Positions 1 through 7,789 of a DNA stretch of 64,000 nucleotides are shown here, in pieces. Under the pieces are notes generated by a model. It had not been told where the DNA came from and ran no database searches. It worked only from the letters and a program-made list of their open reading frames with translations. The position numbers were made by a program, and so were the translations under genes. The DNA comes from Halomonas rhizosphaerae. Its GTDB lineage: Bacteria > Pseudomonadota > Gammaproteobacteria > Pseudomonadales > Halomonadaceae. Every line of letters begins with the position of its first letter. Position 1 is the first letter of the stretch. The stretch spans positions 1 to 64,000 of the forward strand of contig NZ_JASCQP010000007.1 in the NCBI RefSeq assembly GCF_030010555.1, read 5' to 3'.

Positions 1-83
1 CCTATCTAAAAAAGCTCGATGCCTTGACCCGAGAGAAGTGGGCGACGACACGGGGCAAAAAGCCCAAGCCGTCCAAGGGTTAA
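1..83 (+). CDS. IS3-family transposase OrfA, C-terminal end (partial)
   Basis: The frame starting at base 3 is open from the window edge to a TAA at 81-83 and encodes a basic tail ending KKPKPSKG. In IS3 elements OrfA is the helix-turn-helix DNA-binding subunit and is fused to OrfB by a -1 ribosomal frameshift. The run AAAAAG at 57-62 is read AAA AAG in this frame. Slipping back one base there enters the OrfB frame, so it is the likely slippery site. Only about 27 codons are visible, so identity rests on context. Confidence 0.65.
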   Translation, partial: YLKKLDALTREKWATTRGKKPKPSKG

Positions 84-910
84 GGCATGAGCACCCACTG
101 GCGCTGCTGCTACGTGCGGCATCGCTACCGCGCAGCACGTTCTACTACCAGCTCAAGGCCCTGGGGGCTGGCGATCCGTATGCGTCTCTGAAGGCGCGTA
201 TCCAGGCGATCTATGATTACCACAAGGGACGCTATGGCTATCGCCGTATCACCGCTGTGCTGCGCCAGACAGGCGAGGCGGTCAACCACAAGACCGTCCA
301 GCGGTTGATGCAACAACTGGGCTTGAAGTCCCTCGTTCGCCCCAAGCGGTATCGGGCTTATCGAGGAGCCGAGGGCTACGCCGCCCCGAATACGCTACGG
401 CGTCGGTTTCAGGCCCAAGGACCGAATCAACGATGGGTGACCGACATCACCGAATTCAAGGTCGATGACCAGAAGCTCTACCTGTCACCGGTCATGGATC
501 TGTATAACGGCGAAATCATCGCCTTCCAGACCGGGCCACGACCGGTATTGGGCCTGGTGAAGCACATGTTGAGGAGCGCCTTCGACCGGCTGAGGCCGGG
601 TGATCGGCCTCTATTGCACTCGGATCAGGGATGGCATTACCGGCACCCCAACTATCGTCGCCTGGTGGTGGAGAAACGGATACTGCGCAGCATGTCACGG
701 AAAGGGAATTGTCTGGACAATGCCGCCATGGAGAGTTTTTTCGGCACCCTGAAAGCCGAGTACTTCCATCTGAACCGGTTCGACACCGTTGAGCAGTTGC
801 AGCAAGGCATTGCCGACTACATCCACTACTACAACCATCAACGGATCAAGCAGAGACTAAAAGGCCTGAGCCCCGTGCAATACAGGACTCAGGCCATGGC
901 CGCCGGTTAA
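38..910 (+). CDS. IS3-family transposase OrfB, DDE integrase domain
   Basis: This is the catalytic subunit that cuts and joins IS ends. It carries an N-terminal HTH_21-like region with the YGYRRI motif (about residues 65-70) and an rve integrase core. The catalytic triad is visible as the Asp in WVTDITEF, the Asp in LHSDQG and the Glu in NAAMESFFGTLK. The C-terminal stretch YIHYYNHQRIKQRLKGLSP is typical of the family. The GTG at 38 is only the first possible start in this frame. The natural product is probably an OrfAB fusion entered by -1 frameshifting near 57-62. The frame is intact, so the enzyme may be active. Confidence 0.9.
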   Translation: MGDDTGQKAQAVQGLRHEHPLALLLRAASLPRSTFYYQLKALGAGDPYASLKARIQAIYDYHKGRYGYRRITAVLRQTGEAVNHKTVQRLMQQLGLKSLVRPKRYRAYRGAEGYAAPNTLRRRFQAQGPNQRWVTDITEFKVDDQKLYLSPVMDLYNGEIIAFQTGPRPVLGLVKHMLRSAFDRLRPGDRPLLHSDQGWHYRHPNYRRLVVEKRILRSMSRKGNCLDNAAMESFFGTLKAEYFHLNRFDTVEQLQQGIADYIHYYNHQRIKQRLKGLSPVQYRTQAMAAG

Positions 911-985
911 GAGAACTAACCGTCCAACGATTGGGGGTCAGTTCACTTGGCCGGGCGCTGTCGTACAGAGGGCTCGCGGGCGGGC

Positions 986-1483
986 CTAGCCGATCCGCTC
1001 CAGCTGCCGCTCTAGCTTGCCCATGGCATTGAGCAGGTCGCGGTACTCGCCCGCACTGAGGGTCGCCACGAGCTCCGCCTCCCAGTCCTGGGCCTCCGGG
1101 ATCAGGCGCGAGAGCAGCTCTGCCCCCTCGCGGGTAAGGTGCAGGTCATGGACCCGCTGGTCCCTGGCCGAGGGCGTCCGGGTCACCAGGCCACGATCGA
1201 CCAGCGCCTGCACCGCCCGGGAGACGCGCGCCTTGTCCATGTTGGTATAGGTGCAGACCTTCTTGGCGGTCAGGTCATCGCAGTGGCTTAGCCAGGCCAG
1301 CACTCGCCACTGGGCCACGTTGAGGTCGTAGCGCTGTGCATACATGCGCTCCAGTTCGTCGCTGATGCGATCGGCCAGCCGGTTGAGCCGATAGGGTAGG
1401 AACTGGTTGAGGTCCAGCTCCGGCTTGGGAGGAAGGCCCACCCCGGCAGCCTCCCCCACAGGACTCGCCGGCTCTTGAGACAT
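986..1483 (-). CDS. MarR-family transcriptional regulator
   Basis: A dimeric winged-helix repressor is predicted. The core has the MarR layout: a recognition region around NMDKARVSRAVQALVDRG, then a wing with the basic RDQR motif. MarR proteins usually sense aromatic acids and bind 16-20 bp palindromes. The gene is the last of the leftward unit dctP-dctQ-dctM-marR and starts about 30 bp after dctM. I chose the ATG at 1483 because a GGAAGG ribosome site lies upstream. In-frame ATGs up to 1510 would add nine residues. By position it is the best candidate to bind the AGTTTC-N4-GAAACT sites at 4559 and 4686, which is inference. Confidence 0.85.
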   Translation of the reverse strand: MSQEPASPVGEAAGVGLPPKPELDLNQFLPYRLNRLADRISDELERMYAQRYDLNVAQWRVLAWLSHCDDLTAKKVCTYTNMDKARVSRAVQALVDRGLVTRTPSARDQRVHDLHLTREGAELLSRLIPEAQDWEAELVATLSAGEYRDLLNAMGKLERQLERIG

Positions 1484-1513
1484 CTTCGGTCGCCCTTCCA
1501 TCTCCATCATCCC

Positions 1514-2809
1514 CTAGTAAAGCAGTTGCGGCAGGAACAACACGATGCCCGGGAACACCAGCACCAGCAAGGCACGCAGCGTACCGGCCACCCAGAACGG
1601 CGTCACCCCGCGGAAGATCGTCCCCGTGGAGACGTCCGGCAGTACCGCCCTCAGGACGAAGACGTTCATCCCCACCGGCGGCGTGATCAGGCTGATCTCG
1701 ATCACGATCACCACCAGGATGCCAAACCACACCAGATCGTAGCCGAGCCCTGCCACCACCGGGAAGAACACCGGCACGGTGAGCAGCAGCATCGACATGC
1801 TCTCGAACACGCAGCCCAGCACCACATAGATGGCGATGATCACCAGGATCACCACGAAGGGCGCGACATCCAGGCCGTTGACCAGCGCCAGCAGGTCATT
1901 GGGCAGCCCCGCGCGGTTGATGAAGTTGGCAAAGATCAGGGCGGTGAGTACCACGGCGAACAGCATGGCCGTGGTGCGTACGGTATCCATCAGCACGTTC
2001 ATGAGCACCTGCAGGGTCAGCGCCCGCTTCAGCAGAGCGATCACGAAGGCCCCCATGGCCCCGATGCCGGCCGCCTCGGTGGGCGTGAACACGCCCAGAT
2101 AGATGCCGCCGATCACCAGCACGAACAGTGCCAGGGTGCTGCCGACATCCTTGAGGGCGGCAAAGCGCTCCGACCAAGGCACCGTCTCGCCGGCCGGGCC
2201 GGCATCAGGGTCGCGCCACAGCACCCATTTCACCGCCACCAGGTAGAACAGGATGCCGATCATCCCGGGAATGAATCCCGCGGCAAACAGCTCGCGGATG
2301 CTGGTCTCGGTGAGGATACCGTAGATCACCAGCATCACGCTGGGCGGAATCAGGATGCCCAGGGTGCCGCCGGCGGCGATGGAGGCCGCGGCCAGCGAGT
2401 CCTTGTAGCCGTACTTGCGCATCTGGGGCATGGCCACCCGACCCATGGTGGCACAGGTGGCCAGGCTCGAGCCGCAGATGGCACTGAAGCCACCGCAGGC
2501 GACGATGGTCGCCATCGCCTGGCCCCCCTTGCGGTGACCGAGAAAGCCATTGGAGGCGCGGAACAGGGCATCCGATAGGCCGGCATGGGATACGAGGTTA
2601 CCCATCAGGATGAACAGCGGGATCACCGACAGGCCATAATCCATCCCCGTATCCACGACGCGGCGCGCCGCCATGGCCTCGGCTGCCGTCCAGTTACCGG
2701 TGAGGTAGTAGAACCCGACGAAGCCGACGATGCCCATGGCGAAGGCCAGTGGCACCCGCAGGAACGCCAGCATCAGCAGCGCGGCAAACCCGTAGAGCGA
2801 CTCGATCAT
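1514..2809 (-). CDS. dctM: TRAP transporter large permease, DctM family
   Basis: This 431-residue inner-membrane protein is the sodium-coupled transport channel of a tripartite TRAP system. It is hydrophobic throughout, with many predicted membrane helices, and has DctM signatures such as GGTLGILIPPS and FTPTEAAGIGAMGAF. Its length is usual for the family. The start MIESLYGF overlaps the dctQ stop by four bases (ATGA), indicating translational coupling; the frame stays open upstream but runs through dctQ. With the adjacent DctP it should import an organic acid. The neighbouring homogentisate genes suggest an aromatic acid, but the substrate is not shown by sequence. Confidence 0.92.
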   Translation of the reverse strand: MIESLYGFAALLMLAFLRVPLAFAMGIVGFVGFYYLTGNWTAAEAMAARRVVDTGMDYGLSVIPLFILMGNLVSHAGLSDALFRASNGFLGHRKGGQAMATIVACGGFSAICGSSLATCATMGRVAMPQMRKYGYKDSLAAASIAAGGTLGILIPPSVMLVIYGILTETSIRELFAAGFIPGMIGILFYLVAVKWVLWRDPDAGPAGETVPWSERFAALKDVGSTLALFVLVIGGIYLGVFTPTEAAGIGAMGAFVIALLKRALTLQVLMNVLMDTVRTTAMLFAVVLTALIFANFINRAGLPNDLLALVNGLDVAPFVVILVIIAIYVVLGCVFESMSMLLLTVPVFFPVVAGLGYDLVWFGILVVIVIEISLITPPVGMNVFVLRAVLPDVSTGTIFRGVTPFWVAGTLRALLVLVFPGIVLFLPQLLY

Positions 2810-3345
2810 GGAGTACCTCCCGGGCTCAGCGGCCCCCCCCGCTCGAGGACGCCGATGCCCTCCAGCAGGTAGCCCCCAGCGCGCATCAGGGTGAGCAGCG
2901 CCGAGAGAGCCAGCATGATCGCCATGAGGTAGATCAGGTAACCCACGGGAATGCGCAGAAACTCGGTGACATCCCCCCAATCGAAGGCTCGTGCACCCAG
3001 TGCCCAGACACGCCCGGCCATGACCCAGAGGGCCAGGGTAACGATCAAGTTGACGATCACCTGTCGCCACCAGACCCAGCGCGCCGGAAAGATCGCATCG
3101 AGCAGGTCGACGCTGACGTGCTCCTCCCGCCAGCAGACCACTGGCAGTGACAGGAAGACCACTGCCGCCAGCATCAGCTGGGTCAGCTCCACGCTGCCGA
3201 GGATCGGGGAGTTGAAGATGAAGCGGCCGGTAACGTCGGCCGTGGTCAGCAGCATCATGGCAAAGAGGGTGGCTCCCGCCACCCCCTCCAGCCCGAGCTG
3301 CAGGCCCCGGCCGACGCGATGCCAGCGGGTCGGCATGCTAGTCAT
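2806..3345 (-). CDS. dctQ: TRAP transporter small permease, DctQ family
   Basis: A 179-residue four-helix membrane protein that pairs with DctM. The pattern is typical of DctQ: a first helix containing TLFAMMLLTTADVTGRF, the segment LGSVELTQLMLAAVVFLSLP, and the ELT and REEHVSVD motifs. I chose the ATG at 3345 because GGAG lies eight bases upstream. A GTG at 3354 is possible but sits too near that ribosome site. The gene overlaps dctM by four bases and follows dctP by about 20 bp, so the three are one transcript. Confidence 0.9.
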   Translation of the reverse strand: MTSMPTRWHRVGRGLQLGLEGVAGATLFAMMLLTTADVTGRFIFNSPILGSVELTQLMLAAVVFLSLPVVCWREEHVSVDLLDAIFPARWVWWRQVIVNLIVTLALWVMAGRVWALGARAFDWGDVTEFLRIPVGYLIYLMAIMLALSALLTLMRAGGYLLEGIGVLERGGPLSPGGTP

Positions 3346-3365
3346 GGTCAACACTCCAGACGGGC

Positions 3366-4415
3366 TTATTCCTGCACCACACGGGACTCGATGCTGTCGG
3401 CGTCGGCCGCTTCGGCAAGCCGGTCACGGAAGAACGCCAGCGCCTCCCTGGCGTCCAGGTCGCCGTTGCTGACCTTGTCCGCCCACTGGTCGATCAGGTC
3501 ATCGCTGACCTCCTGAAGCATGGCGATGTCCTCTTCGGAAGCCTCGGTGAAGGTGTTGCCGAGTTCCTTGGCAAATTCGACGCCACGCTGATCCGAGACA
3601 TCCATCATGTAGCCGAACAGGCGCGACAGCGACTCGCCCGATACGGCCTCGATGGCCTCGCGATCCTCGGCGGAGACTCGGTCCCAGACCATCGGGCTCA
3701 TGATGATGGCGAAGCTGCCACGATAGAAGCCGCCATCGACCTGCAGGGTGTTGGGCAGCACCTCTGCCACGCGGAAGCTGCGCAGACCTTCCAGGGTCAG
3801 CATGGCACCATCGATGACCCCCTGAGAGGCCGCCTCATAGACCCCGGTGGGCGGCAGAGCGACGCCGGTCACGCCCATGGCATCCGCCAGGTCGCTCATC
3901 ACTCCGCCACCCGTCCGCAGGCGCTTGCCTTCCAGCTCGTCGAAGGTCTCCACCTTGTCGGCGGTATAGATCTGCCCCGGGCCGTGTACCCCTACGGCCA
4001 TGACCTCCAGGCCGCGATGCTCGTTGCCCTGGGCAAGATGCGCCTCGAAGGTTTCCCAGTATGCGGAGGAGGCAACCTCGGAAGAGAAGTCCTCGAAGGT
4101 AGGGAATTCCGGCAGCTTGGTCAGCTCGAAACGGCCCGGCATGTGGCCATGGAAGATCCAGCTGGCGTCGGCGACGCCATCGGCCACCAGGGCCATCTGG
4201 GCCGCCGGCGGACCCAGGTCCTCGGTGACCTGAAGCGTCACGCGCCCCTCGGTGGCTTCCTCGATCCAGGCCTTCCAGGTCGGCCAGACGATGGTGTTGA
4301 TGCCGTGGTTCGGACCACCCCAGCTACTGACATTGATGGTGGTCTGGGCAAGAGCCGTGGAGCTCAGAATAGCTGCCGCCAGGGTCCCCAAGATCAGTCC
4401 GGTCGCTTTCTTCAT
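3366..4415 (-). CDS. dctP: TRAP transporter periplasmic solute-binding protein, DctP family
   Basis: This 349-residue secreted receptor captures a carboxylate in the periplasm for DctQM. The signal peptide is clear: MKKATG, then a hydrophobic stretch ending STALAQ. The mature part begins TTINVSSWGGPNHG and contains DctP hallmarks such as GKRLRTGGG and QGVIDGAMLTLEGL. The start is set by GGAGGAG just upstream; an in-frame ATG at 4436 adds seven residues before the signal peptide and is less likely. It is first in the leftward unit. A close paralogue is encoded alone at 15697-16752. A palindrome at 4559-4574 lies at the probable promoter. Confidence 0.92.
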   Translation of the reverse strand: MKKATGLILGTLAAAILSSTALAQTTINVSSWGGPNHGINTIVWPTWKAWIEEATEGRVTLQVTEDLGPPAAQMALVADGVADASWIFHGHMPGRFELTKLPEFPTFEDFSSEVASSAYWETFEAHLAQGNEHRGLEVMAVGVHGPGQIYTADKVETFDELEGKRLRTGGGVMSDLADAMGVTGVALPPTGVYEAASQGVIDGAMLTLEGLRSFRVAEVLPNTLQVDGGFYRGSFAIIMSPMVWDRVSAEDREAIEAVSGESLSRLFGYMMDVSDQRGVEFAKELGNTFTEASEEDIAMLQEVSDDLIDQWADKVSNGDLDAREALAFFRDRLAEAADADSIESRVVQE

Positions 4416-4558
4416 CTTGTACTCCTCCGTCGTCACGGGAAAGGCGGCCAGGTCACCGCCGGTTGTTGTAAGGATCTTCTTCTATCGGGCAGAGGCAGGA
4501 AACGCTGCCAGTTGCACGGGGAACGATGTTCCTCTGGGCGACACCTTGCCCGCTGCTT

Positions 4559-4574
4559 AGTCTCCTGTGCAACT
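4559..4574 (-). promoter_or_regulatory. Candidate operator O1 at the dctP promoter
   Basis: On the minus strand the site reads AGTTGCACAGGAGACT. This differs at two of 16 positions from the perfect palindrome at 4686 and shares its ACAG centre. It is followed directly by a weak -10-like TAAGCA and preceded by TAGGCA at about the -35 distance, the same layout as the rightward promoter. A role as an operator for dctPQM-marR is inferred. Confidence 0.5.
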
Positions 4575-4676
4575 AAAATGCCTAGAACTTAGGTCTAACA
4601 GCGGTGGTAGAGGCCGGCTTACGGGCCTATGCGCGCCTCTCCCAGGCCTTCACAGCAACAGAGAAGTATGTTCGAC

Positions 4677-4706
4677 TGGACATAAAGTTTCACAGGAAAC
4701 TATTAT
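4677..4706 (+). promoter_or_regulatory. Sigma-70-type promoter of the MBL-hydroxylase-hmgA operon
   Basis: TGGACA at 4677-4682 and TATTAT at 4701-4706 are separated by 18 bp, close to the sigma-70 consensus. The spacer is almost filled by the palindrome at 4686-4701, so a bound protein would block polymerase. The first downstream gene starts at 4786. Confidence 0.6.
4686..4701. promoter_or_regulatory. Candidate operator O2, palindrome AGTTTC-ACAG-GAAACT
   Basis: Perfect 6-bp arms flank a 4-bp centre inside the promoter spacer and touch the -10 hexamer. Related sites lie at 4559 and 15603. The location is typical of a repressor site. The cognate regulator is not identified; the MarR, IclR and LuxR proteins of this locus are candidates. 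Confidence 0.6.
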
Positions 4707-4785
4707 CGCTTCACTGCCGACCCCCCCGTCGGCATAGCCCGACGATGACCGGGGACCCCGGCGCCCTGACGACACTGGAGGAATC

Positions 4786-5754
4786 ATGAGCAAGAAGTTC
4801 GCGTCCCACGCCGATACCGAAGAGAAGCAGATCAGCTTCGACAAACTGGCCGAGGGCCTCTACGCCTATACCGCCGAAGGCGATCCCAACACCGGCATCG
4901 TCATCGGCGACGAGAGCGTGATGGTCATCGATACCCAGGCCACCCCGATCATGGCCCAGGACGTAATTCGCCGGATCCGCGAGATCACCGACAAGCCGAT
5001 CAAGCACGTGGTACTGACCCACTACCACGCCGTGCGCGTGCTGGGTGCTTCCGCCTACGAGGCCGAGAACATCATCGCCAGCCAGCACACCTTTGATCTG
5101 ATCGTGGAACGCGGCCAGCAGGACTATGAGTCCGAGGTCGGCCGCTTCCCGCGCCTGTTCAAGGGCGTCGACTCCGTGCCCGGCCTGACTTGGCCGAACA
5201 TCGTCTTCCAGGAGGAGCTGACGGTGTACATGGGCAAGCGCGAGGTGCGCATCATCCACCTGGGCCGCGGCCACACCAAGGGCGACACCATCGTCTGGCT
5301 CCCCGAGGAGAAGGTGATGTTCTCCGGCGACCTGGTCGAGTTCGGGGCTACCCCCTACACCGGCGACGCCTATCACGAATACTGGCCCGCCACCCTGGAC
5401 CGCCTGCAGGCCATGGCCCCCGAGAAGCTGGTGCCGGGACGCGGCGAGGCGCTGCAGACACCCGAGCAGTGCGAGGAGGCGATCCAGGGTACCCGCGATT
5501 TCCTCGCCGACATGTACGAGAGCGTCAAGGCGGGCAAGGCCGCCGGCAAGTCGCTGTCCGAGTGTTACGCCGAGACCTACGCCCTGCTCAAGCCGAAGTA
5601 CGGCCACTGGGTGATCTTCGACCACTGTGTGCCCTTCGACATCACGCGCTGCTATGACGAGGCGGGTGGCGAGTACCCGGATCCGCGCATCTGGACCGCC
5701 GAGCGTGACAACGACATGTGGCACTCGCTGCAGGACGTCGTCGAGAACCAGTAA
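4786..5754 (+). CDS. Metallo-beta-lactamase-fold protein lacking second-metal-site ligands
   Basis: A 322-residue MBL-fold protein, first gene of the homogentisate operon. The usual HxHxDH motif reads H79-Y-H81-A-V83-R84, so the Asp and third His are replaced. H163 (GRGHTKGD) and D182 (FSGDLV) are kept, but the last ligand, normally PGHG, is PGRG with R219. The first-site ligands therefore survive while Asp120, His121 and His263 equivalents of the second site are all lost. It is probably a hydrolase-like enzyme with one metal or none, or has another role in the pathway. There is no signal peptide, so it is cytoplasmic. The substrate is unknown. Confidence 0.85.
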   Translation: MSKKFASHADTEEKQISFDKLAEGLYAYTAEGDPNTGIVIGDESVMVIDTQATPIMAQDVIRRIREITDKPIKHVVLTHYHAVRVLGASAYEAENIIASQHTFDLIVERGQQDYESEVGRFPRLFKGVDSVPGLTWPNIVFQEELTVYMGKREVRIIHLGRGHTKGDTIVWLPEEKVMFSGDLVEFGATPYTGDAYHEYWPATLDRLQAMAPEKLVPGRGEALQTPEQCEEAIQGTRDFLADMYESVKAGKAAGKSLSECYAETYALLKPKYGHWVIFDHCVPFDITRCYDEAGGEYPDPRIWTAERDNDMWHSLQDVVENQ

Positions 5755-5824
5755 CCCCTAACTGCCGTCCGGATCACGACACGCTCGCCGGGGTCCTGGC
5801 CCGGCGAAGCCGTGGGAGCCACTC

Positions 5825-7549
5825 ATGCCCAAGACCTACAAGAATCCCGTCTATCCCTATCGACGCCCGTCCGAACTGGACCTCAGCGAGACACGCCACT
5901 GCCCGGTGGTGATCGTCGGGGCGGGCCCCTCGGGGCTGACCGCCGCCATCGACCTGGCCCTGCAGGGCATCGACAGCATCGTGCTCGACGACAACAACAC
6001 CGTGAGCGTCGGCTCGCGGGCGATCTGCTTCGCCAAGCGCACCCTGGAGATCATGGATCGGCTGGGCGCCGCCCAGCCCATGCTCGACAAGGGCGTGACC
6101 TGGCAGCATGGTCGCGTCTTCTTCCAGGATCGCGAGGTCTACGACTTCAACCTGCTGCCCGAGGAGGGCCACCGCGTGCCGGCCTTCATCAACCTGCAGC
6201 AGTACTACCTGGAAGAGTATCTGGTCGATCGCGCCCAGGCGCTGGACGCGCACATCGACCTGCGCTGGCTGAGCCGGGTCACCGCGGTGGACAGCCAGCC
6301 GGAGCATAGCGTGGTGACGATCGCCACCCGGGACGGTGACTACCGGCTCAGCTGCGACTACCTGCTGGTGGCCGACGGCGCCAACAGCAAGATCCGCGAC
6401 ATGCTGGGCCTGGAGTGCAAGGGCCAGATCTTCCAGGACCGCTTCCTGATCGCCGACGTGGTGATGAAGGCCGACTTCCCCACCGAGCGCTGGTTCTGGT
6501 TCGACCCGCCCTTCCACCCCGGCCAGTCGGTGCTGCTGCACAAGCAGCCGGACAACGTCTGGCGCATCGACTTCCAGCTCGGCTGGGACGCCGACCCGGA
6601 AGAGGAGAAGAAGGAGGAGAACATCCGCCCCCGCGTGCAGGCCATGCTCGGTGAGGAAGTGGAGTTCGAGCTGGAATGGGCCAGCGTCTATACCTTCCGC
6701 TGCCGCAAGATGGACAACTTCATCCACCAGCGGGTGTTCTTCATGGGCGATGCCGCCCACCAGGTCTCACCCTTCGGGGCCCGCGGCGCCAACGGGGGGG
6801 CCCAGGGCATCGACAACCTGGCCTGGAAGCTGGCCCGGGTGATCAAGGGCCAGGCCCCCGCGGCCCTGCTCGAGACCTACGACACCGAACGCCAGCACGG
6901 GGCAGAGGAGAATATCCTCAACTCCACCCGTGCCACCGATTTCATCACGCCCAAGAGCCGCGTCAGCCGGCTGTTCCGCGACACCACCCTGGAACTGGCG
7001 GAGCAGTATCCCTTTGCCCGCAGCCTGGTCAACAGCGGTCGGCTGTCGAAGCCCTGCCGCTACGAGGACTCGCCGCTCAATGGCCCCGATGCCGAGGGGA
7101 TGCCGGCCGAGCTGCGCCCCGGGAGCCCGGCCAAGGATGCCCCCATCCGCCTGGGCGATCAGCGTGCCTGGCTACTCAACCAGATCGGCAACCGCTTCGT
7201 GCTGCTGATCGATGGCCGCCTGGGGACGGCGACGGCCGAGGATCTGAAGCATCGCCTGGACGAGCTGCTGCAGGCGCGGCCCGACCTCGACCTGCTGGTG
7301 CTGGGGCCCGCCTCCCATGCCCTGGCGAGCCTGCCACGCATCACCCTGATCGAGGATGCCGAGGGCCTGGTGGCCGAGCGCTACGGCCTGACCCCCGGCG
7401 CCGGCTACCTGTTCCGCCCCGACCAGCACGTGACGGCCCGCTGGGGCGAGGTGTCGGTCGAGGCGGTCGGCACAGCACTGGACCGCGCCCTGGGCATCCA
7501 CCTTACCCCTCATTCCCGAATTCAGGGAGGTCGCCATGCCACGGCTTGA
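5825..7549 (+). CDS. mhaA: FAD-dependent aromatic hydroxylase, MhaA-like
   Basis: A 574-residue single-component-type flavoprotein monooxygenase (PheA/MhpA family). The FAD-binding GAGPSG lies at residues 32-37, the DG motif at D184-G185 and the GD motif at G308-D309 in FFMGDAAHQ. A thioredoxin-like C-terminal domain follows. It overlaps a small DUF2783 gene by 14 bp and sits just upstream of hmgA. I recall the Pseudomonas putida 3-hydroxyphenylacetate 6-hydroxylase, made of flavoprotein MhaA and small coupling protein MhaB, having this arrangement and producing homogentisate. Assignment to that reaction rests on context and size rather than alignment; a different phenolic substrate is possible. 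Confidence 0.8.
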   Translation: MPKTYKNPVYPYRRPSELDLSETRHCPVVIVGAGPSGLTAAIDLALQGIDSIVLDDNNTVSVGSRAICFAKRTLEIMDRLGAAQPMLDKGVTWQHGRVFFQDREVYDFNLLPEEGHRVPAFINLQQYYLEEYLVDRAQALDAHIDLRWLSRVTAVDSQPEHSVVTIATRDGDYRLSCDYLLVADGANSKIRDMLGLECKGQIFQDRFLIADVVMKADFPTERWFWFDPPFHPGQSVLLHKQPDNVWRIDFQLGWDADPEEEKKEENIRPRVQAMLGEEVEFELEWASVYTFRCRKMDNFIHQRVFFMGDAAHQVSPFGARGANGGAQGIDNLAWKLARVIKGQAPAALLETYDTERQHGAEENILNSTRATDFITPKSRVSRLFRDTTLELAEQYPFARSLVNSGRLSKPCRYEDSPLNGPDAEGMPAELRPGSPAKDAPIRLGDQRAWLLNQIGNRFVLLIDGRLGTATAEDLKHRLDELLQARPDLDLLVLGPASHALASLPRITLIEDAEGLVAERYGLTPGAGYLFRPDQHVTARWGEVSVEAVGTALDRALGIHLTPHSRIQGGRHATA

Positions 7550-7775
7550 ACTGACCCCGAACTTCACCGATCCGGACGCCTTCTACGCGGCGCTGACCGA
7601 GGTGCACCGCGAGCGCAGCGAGGAGGCGAGCGAACGCATCAACGCCCGGCTGATCCTGCTGCTGGCCAATCATGTCGGTGACCAGCGGGTACTCGAGGAG
7701 GCCCTGGCCATCGCCGGCCAGGCCGTGGAGCCGGCACCGGCTCAAGGCTCGTCCGCCCAACAAGAACAGCGCTGA
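7536..7775 (+). CDS. mhaB: DUF2783 small protein, probable hydroxylase coupling partner (MhaB-like)
   Basis: A 79-residue acidic, helical protein (start [10 protein letters not shown]) of the DUF2783 type, preceded by a strong AGGGAGGT ribosome site and overlapping the hydroxylase by 14 bp. No catalytic motif is visible. Overlap with a flavoprotein hydroxylase is the main clue that it is the coupling partner. The same pairing occurs independently at 12217-14111, which strengthens the link. The Gln/Ala/Pro-rich tail (from about residue 67) looks unstructured. Confidence 0.7.
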   Translation: MPRLELTPNFTDPDAFYAALTEVHRERSEEASERINARLILLLANHVGDQRVLEEALAIAGQAVEPAPAQGSSAQQEQR

Positions 7776-7789
7776 ACGAGGATAATTCC

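Larger units (their letters stand above)
1..945 (+). mobile_element. IS3-family (IS150-like) insertion sequence, right part; left end lies outside the window
   Basis: The window opens inside an insertion sequence. The end of OrfA, all of the DDE OrfB and a right terminal inverted repeat are visible. The repeat at about 921-945 reads, on the complementary strand, as TGAACTGACCCCCAATCG and onwards, which matches the TGtACTGaCCCC ends I know from IS150-type elements. The left end and any target duplication cannot be seen. The element sits about 40 bp beyond the 3' end of the marR gene, at the edge of the catabolic island. Confidence 0.85.
4416..4785. promoter_or_regulatory. Divergent intergenic control region between dctP and the homogentisate operon
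   Basis: This 370-bp gene-free stretch separates two divergent units. It holds a good rightward promoter (4677-4706) with a palindrome in its spacer (4686-4701), a near-copy of that palindrome facing dctP (4559-4574) and a weaker third match, AGTTGCACGGGGAACG, at 4510-4525. A short inverted repeat, CCTAGAACTTAGG, lies at 4581-4593. No convincing reading frame crosses the region. Confidence 0.7.

Noticed and set aside
1475-2578. Long open frame antisense to dctM (His/Gln-rich product)
   Set aside because: Low-complexity translation typical of the complement of a GC-rich gene; dctM on the other strand is clear.
4686-4701. Palindrome AGTTTC-N4-GAAACT as a PsrA site
   Set aside because: The PsrA motif as I know it has the arms in the opposite order (GAAAC-N4-GTTTC).
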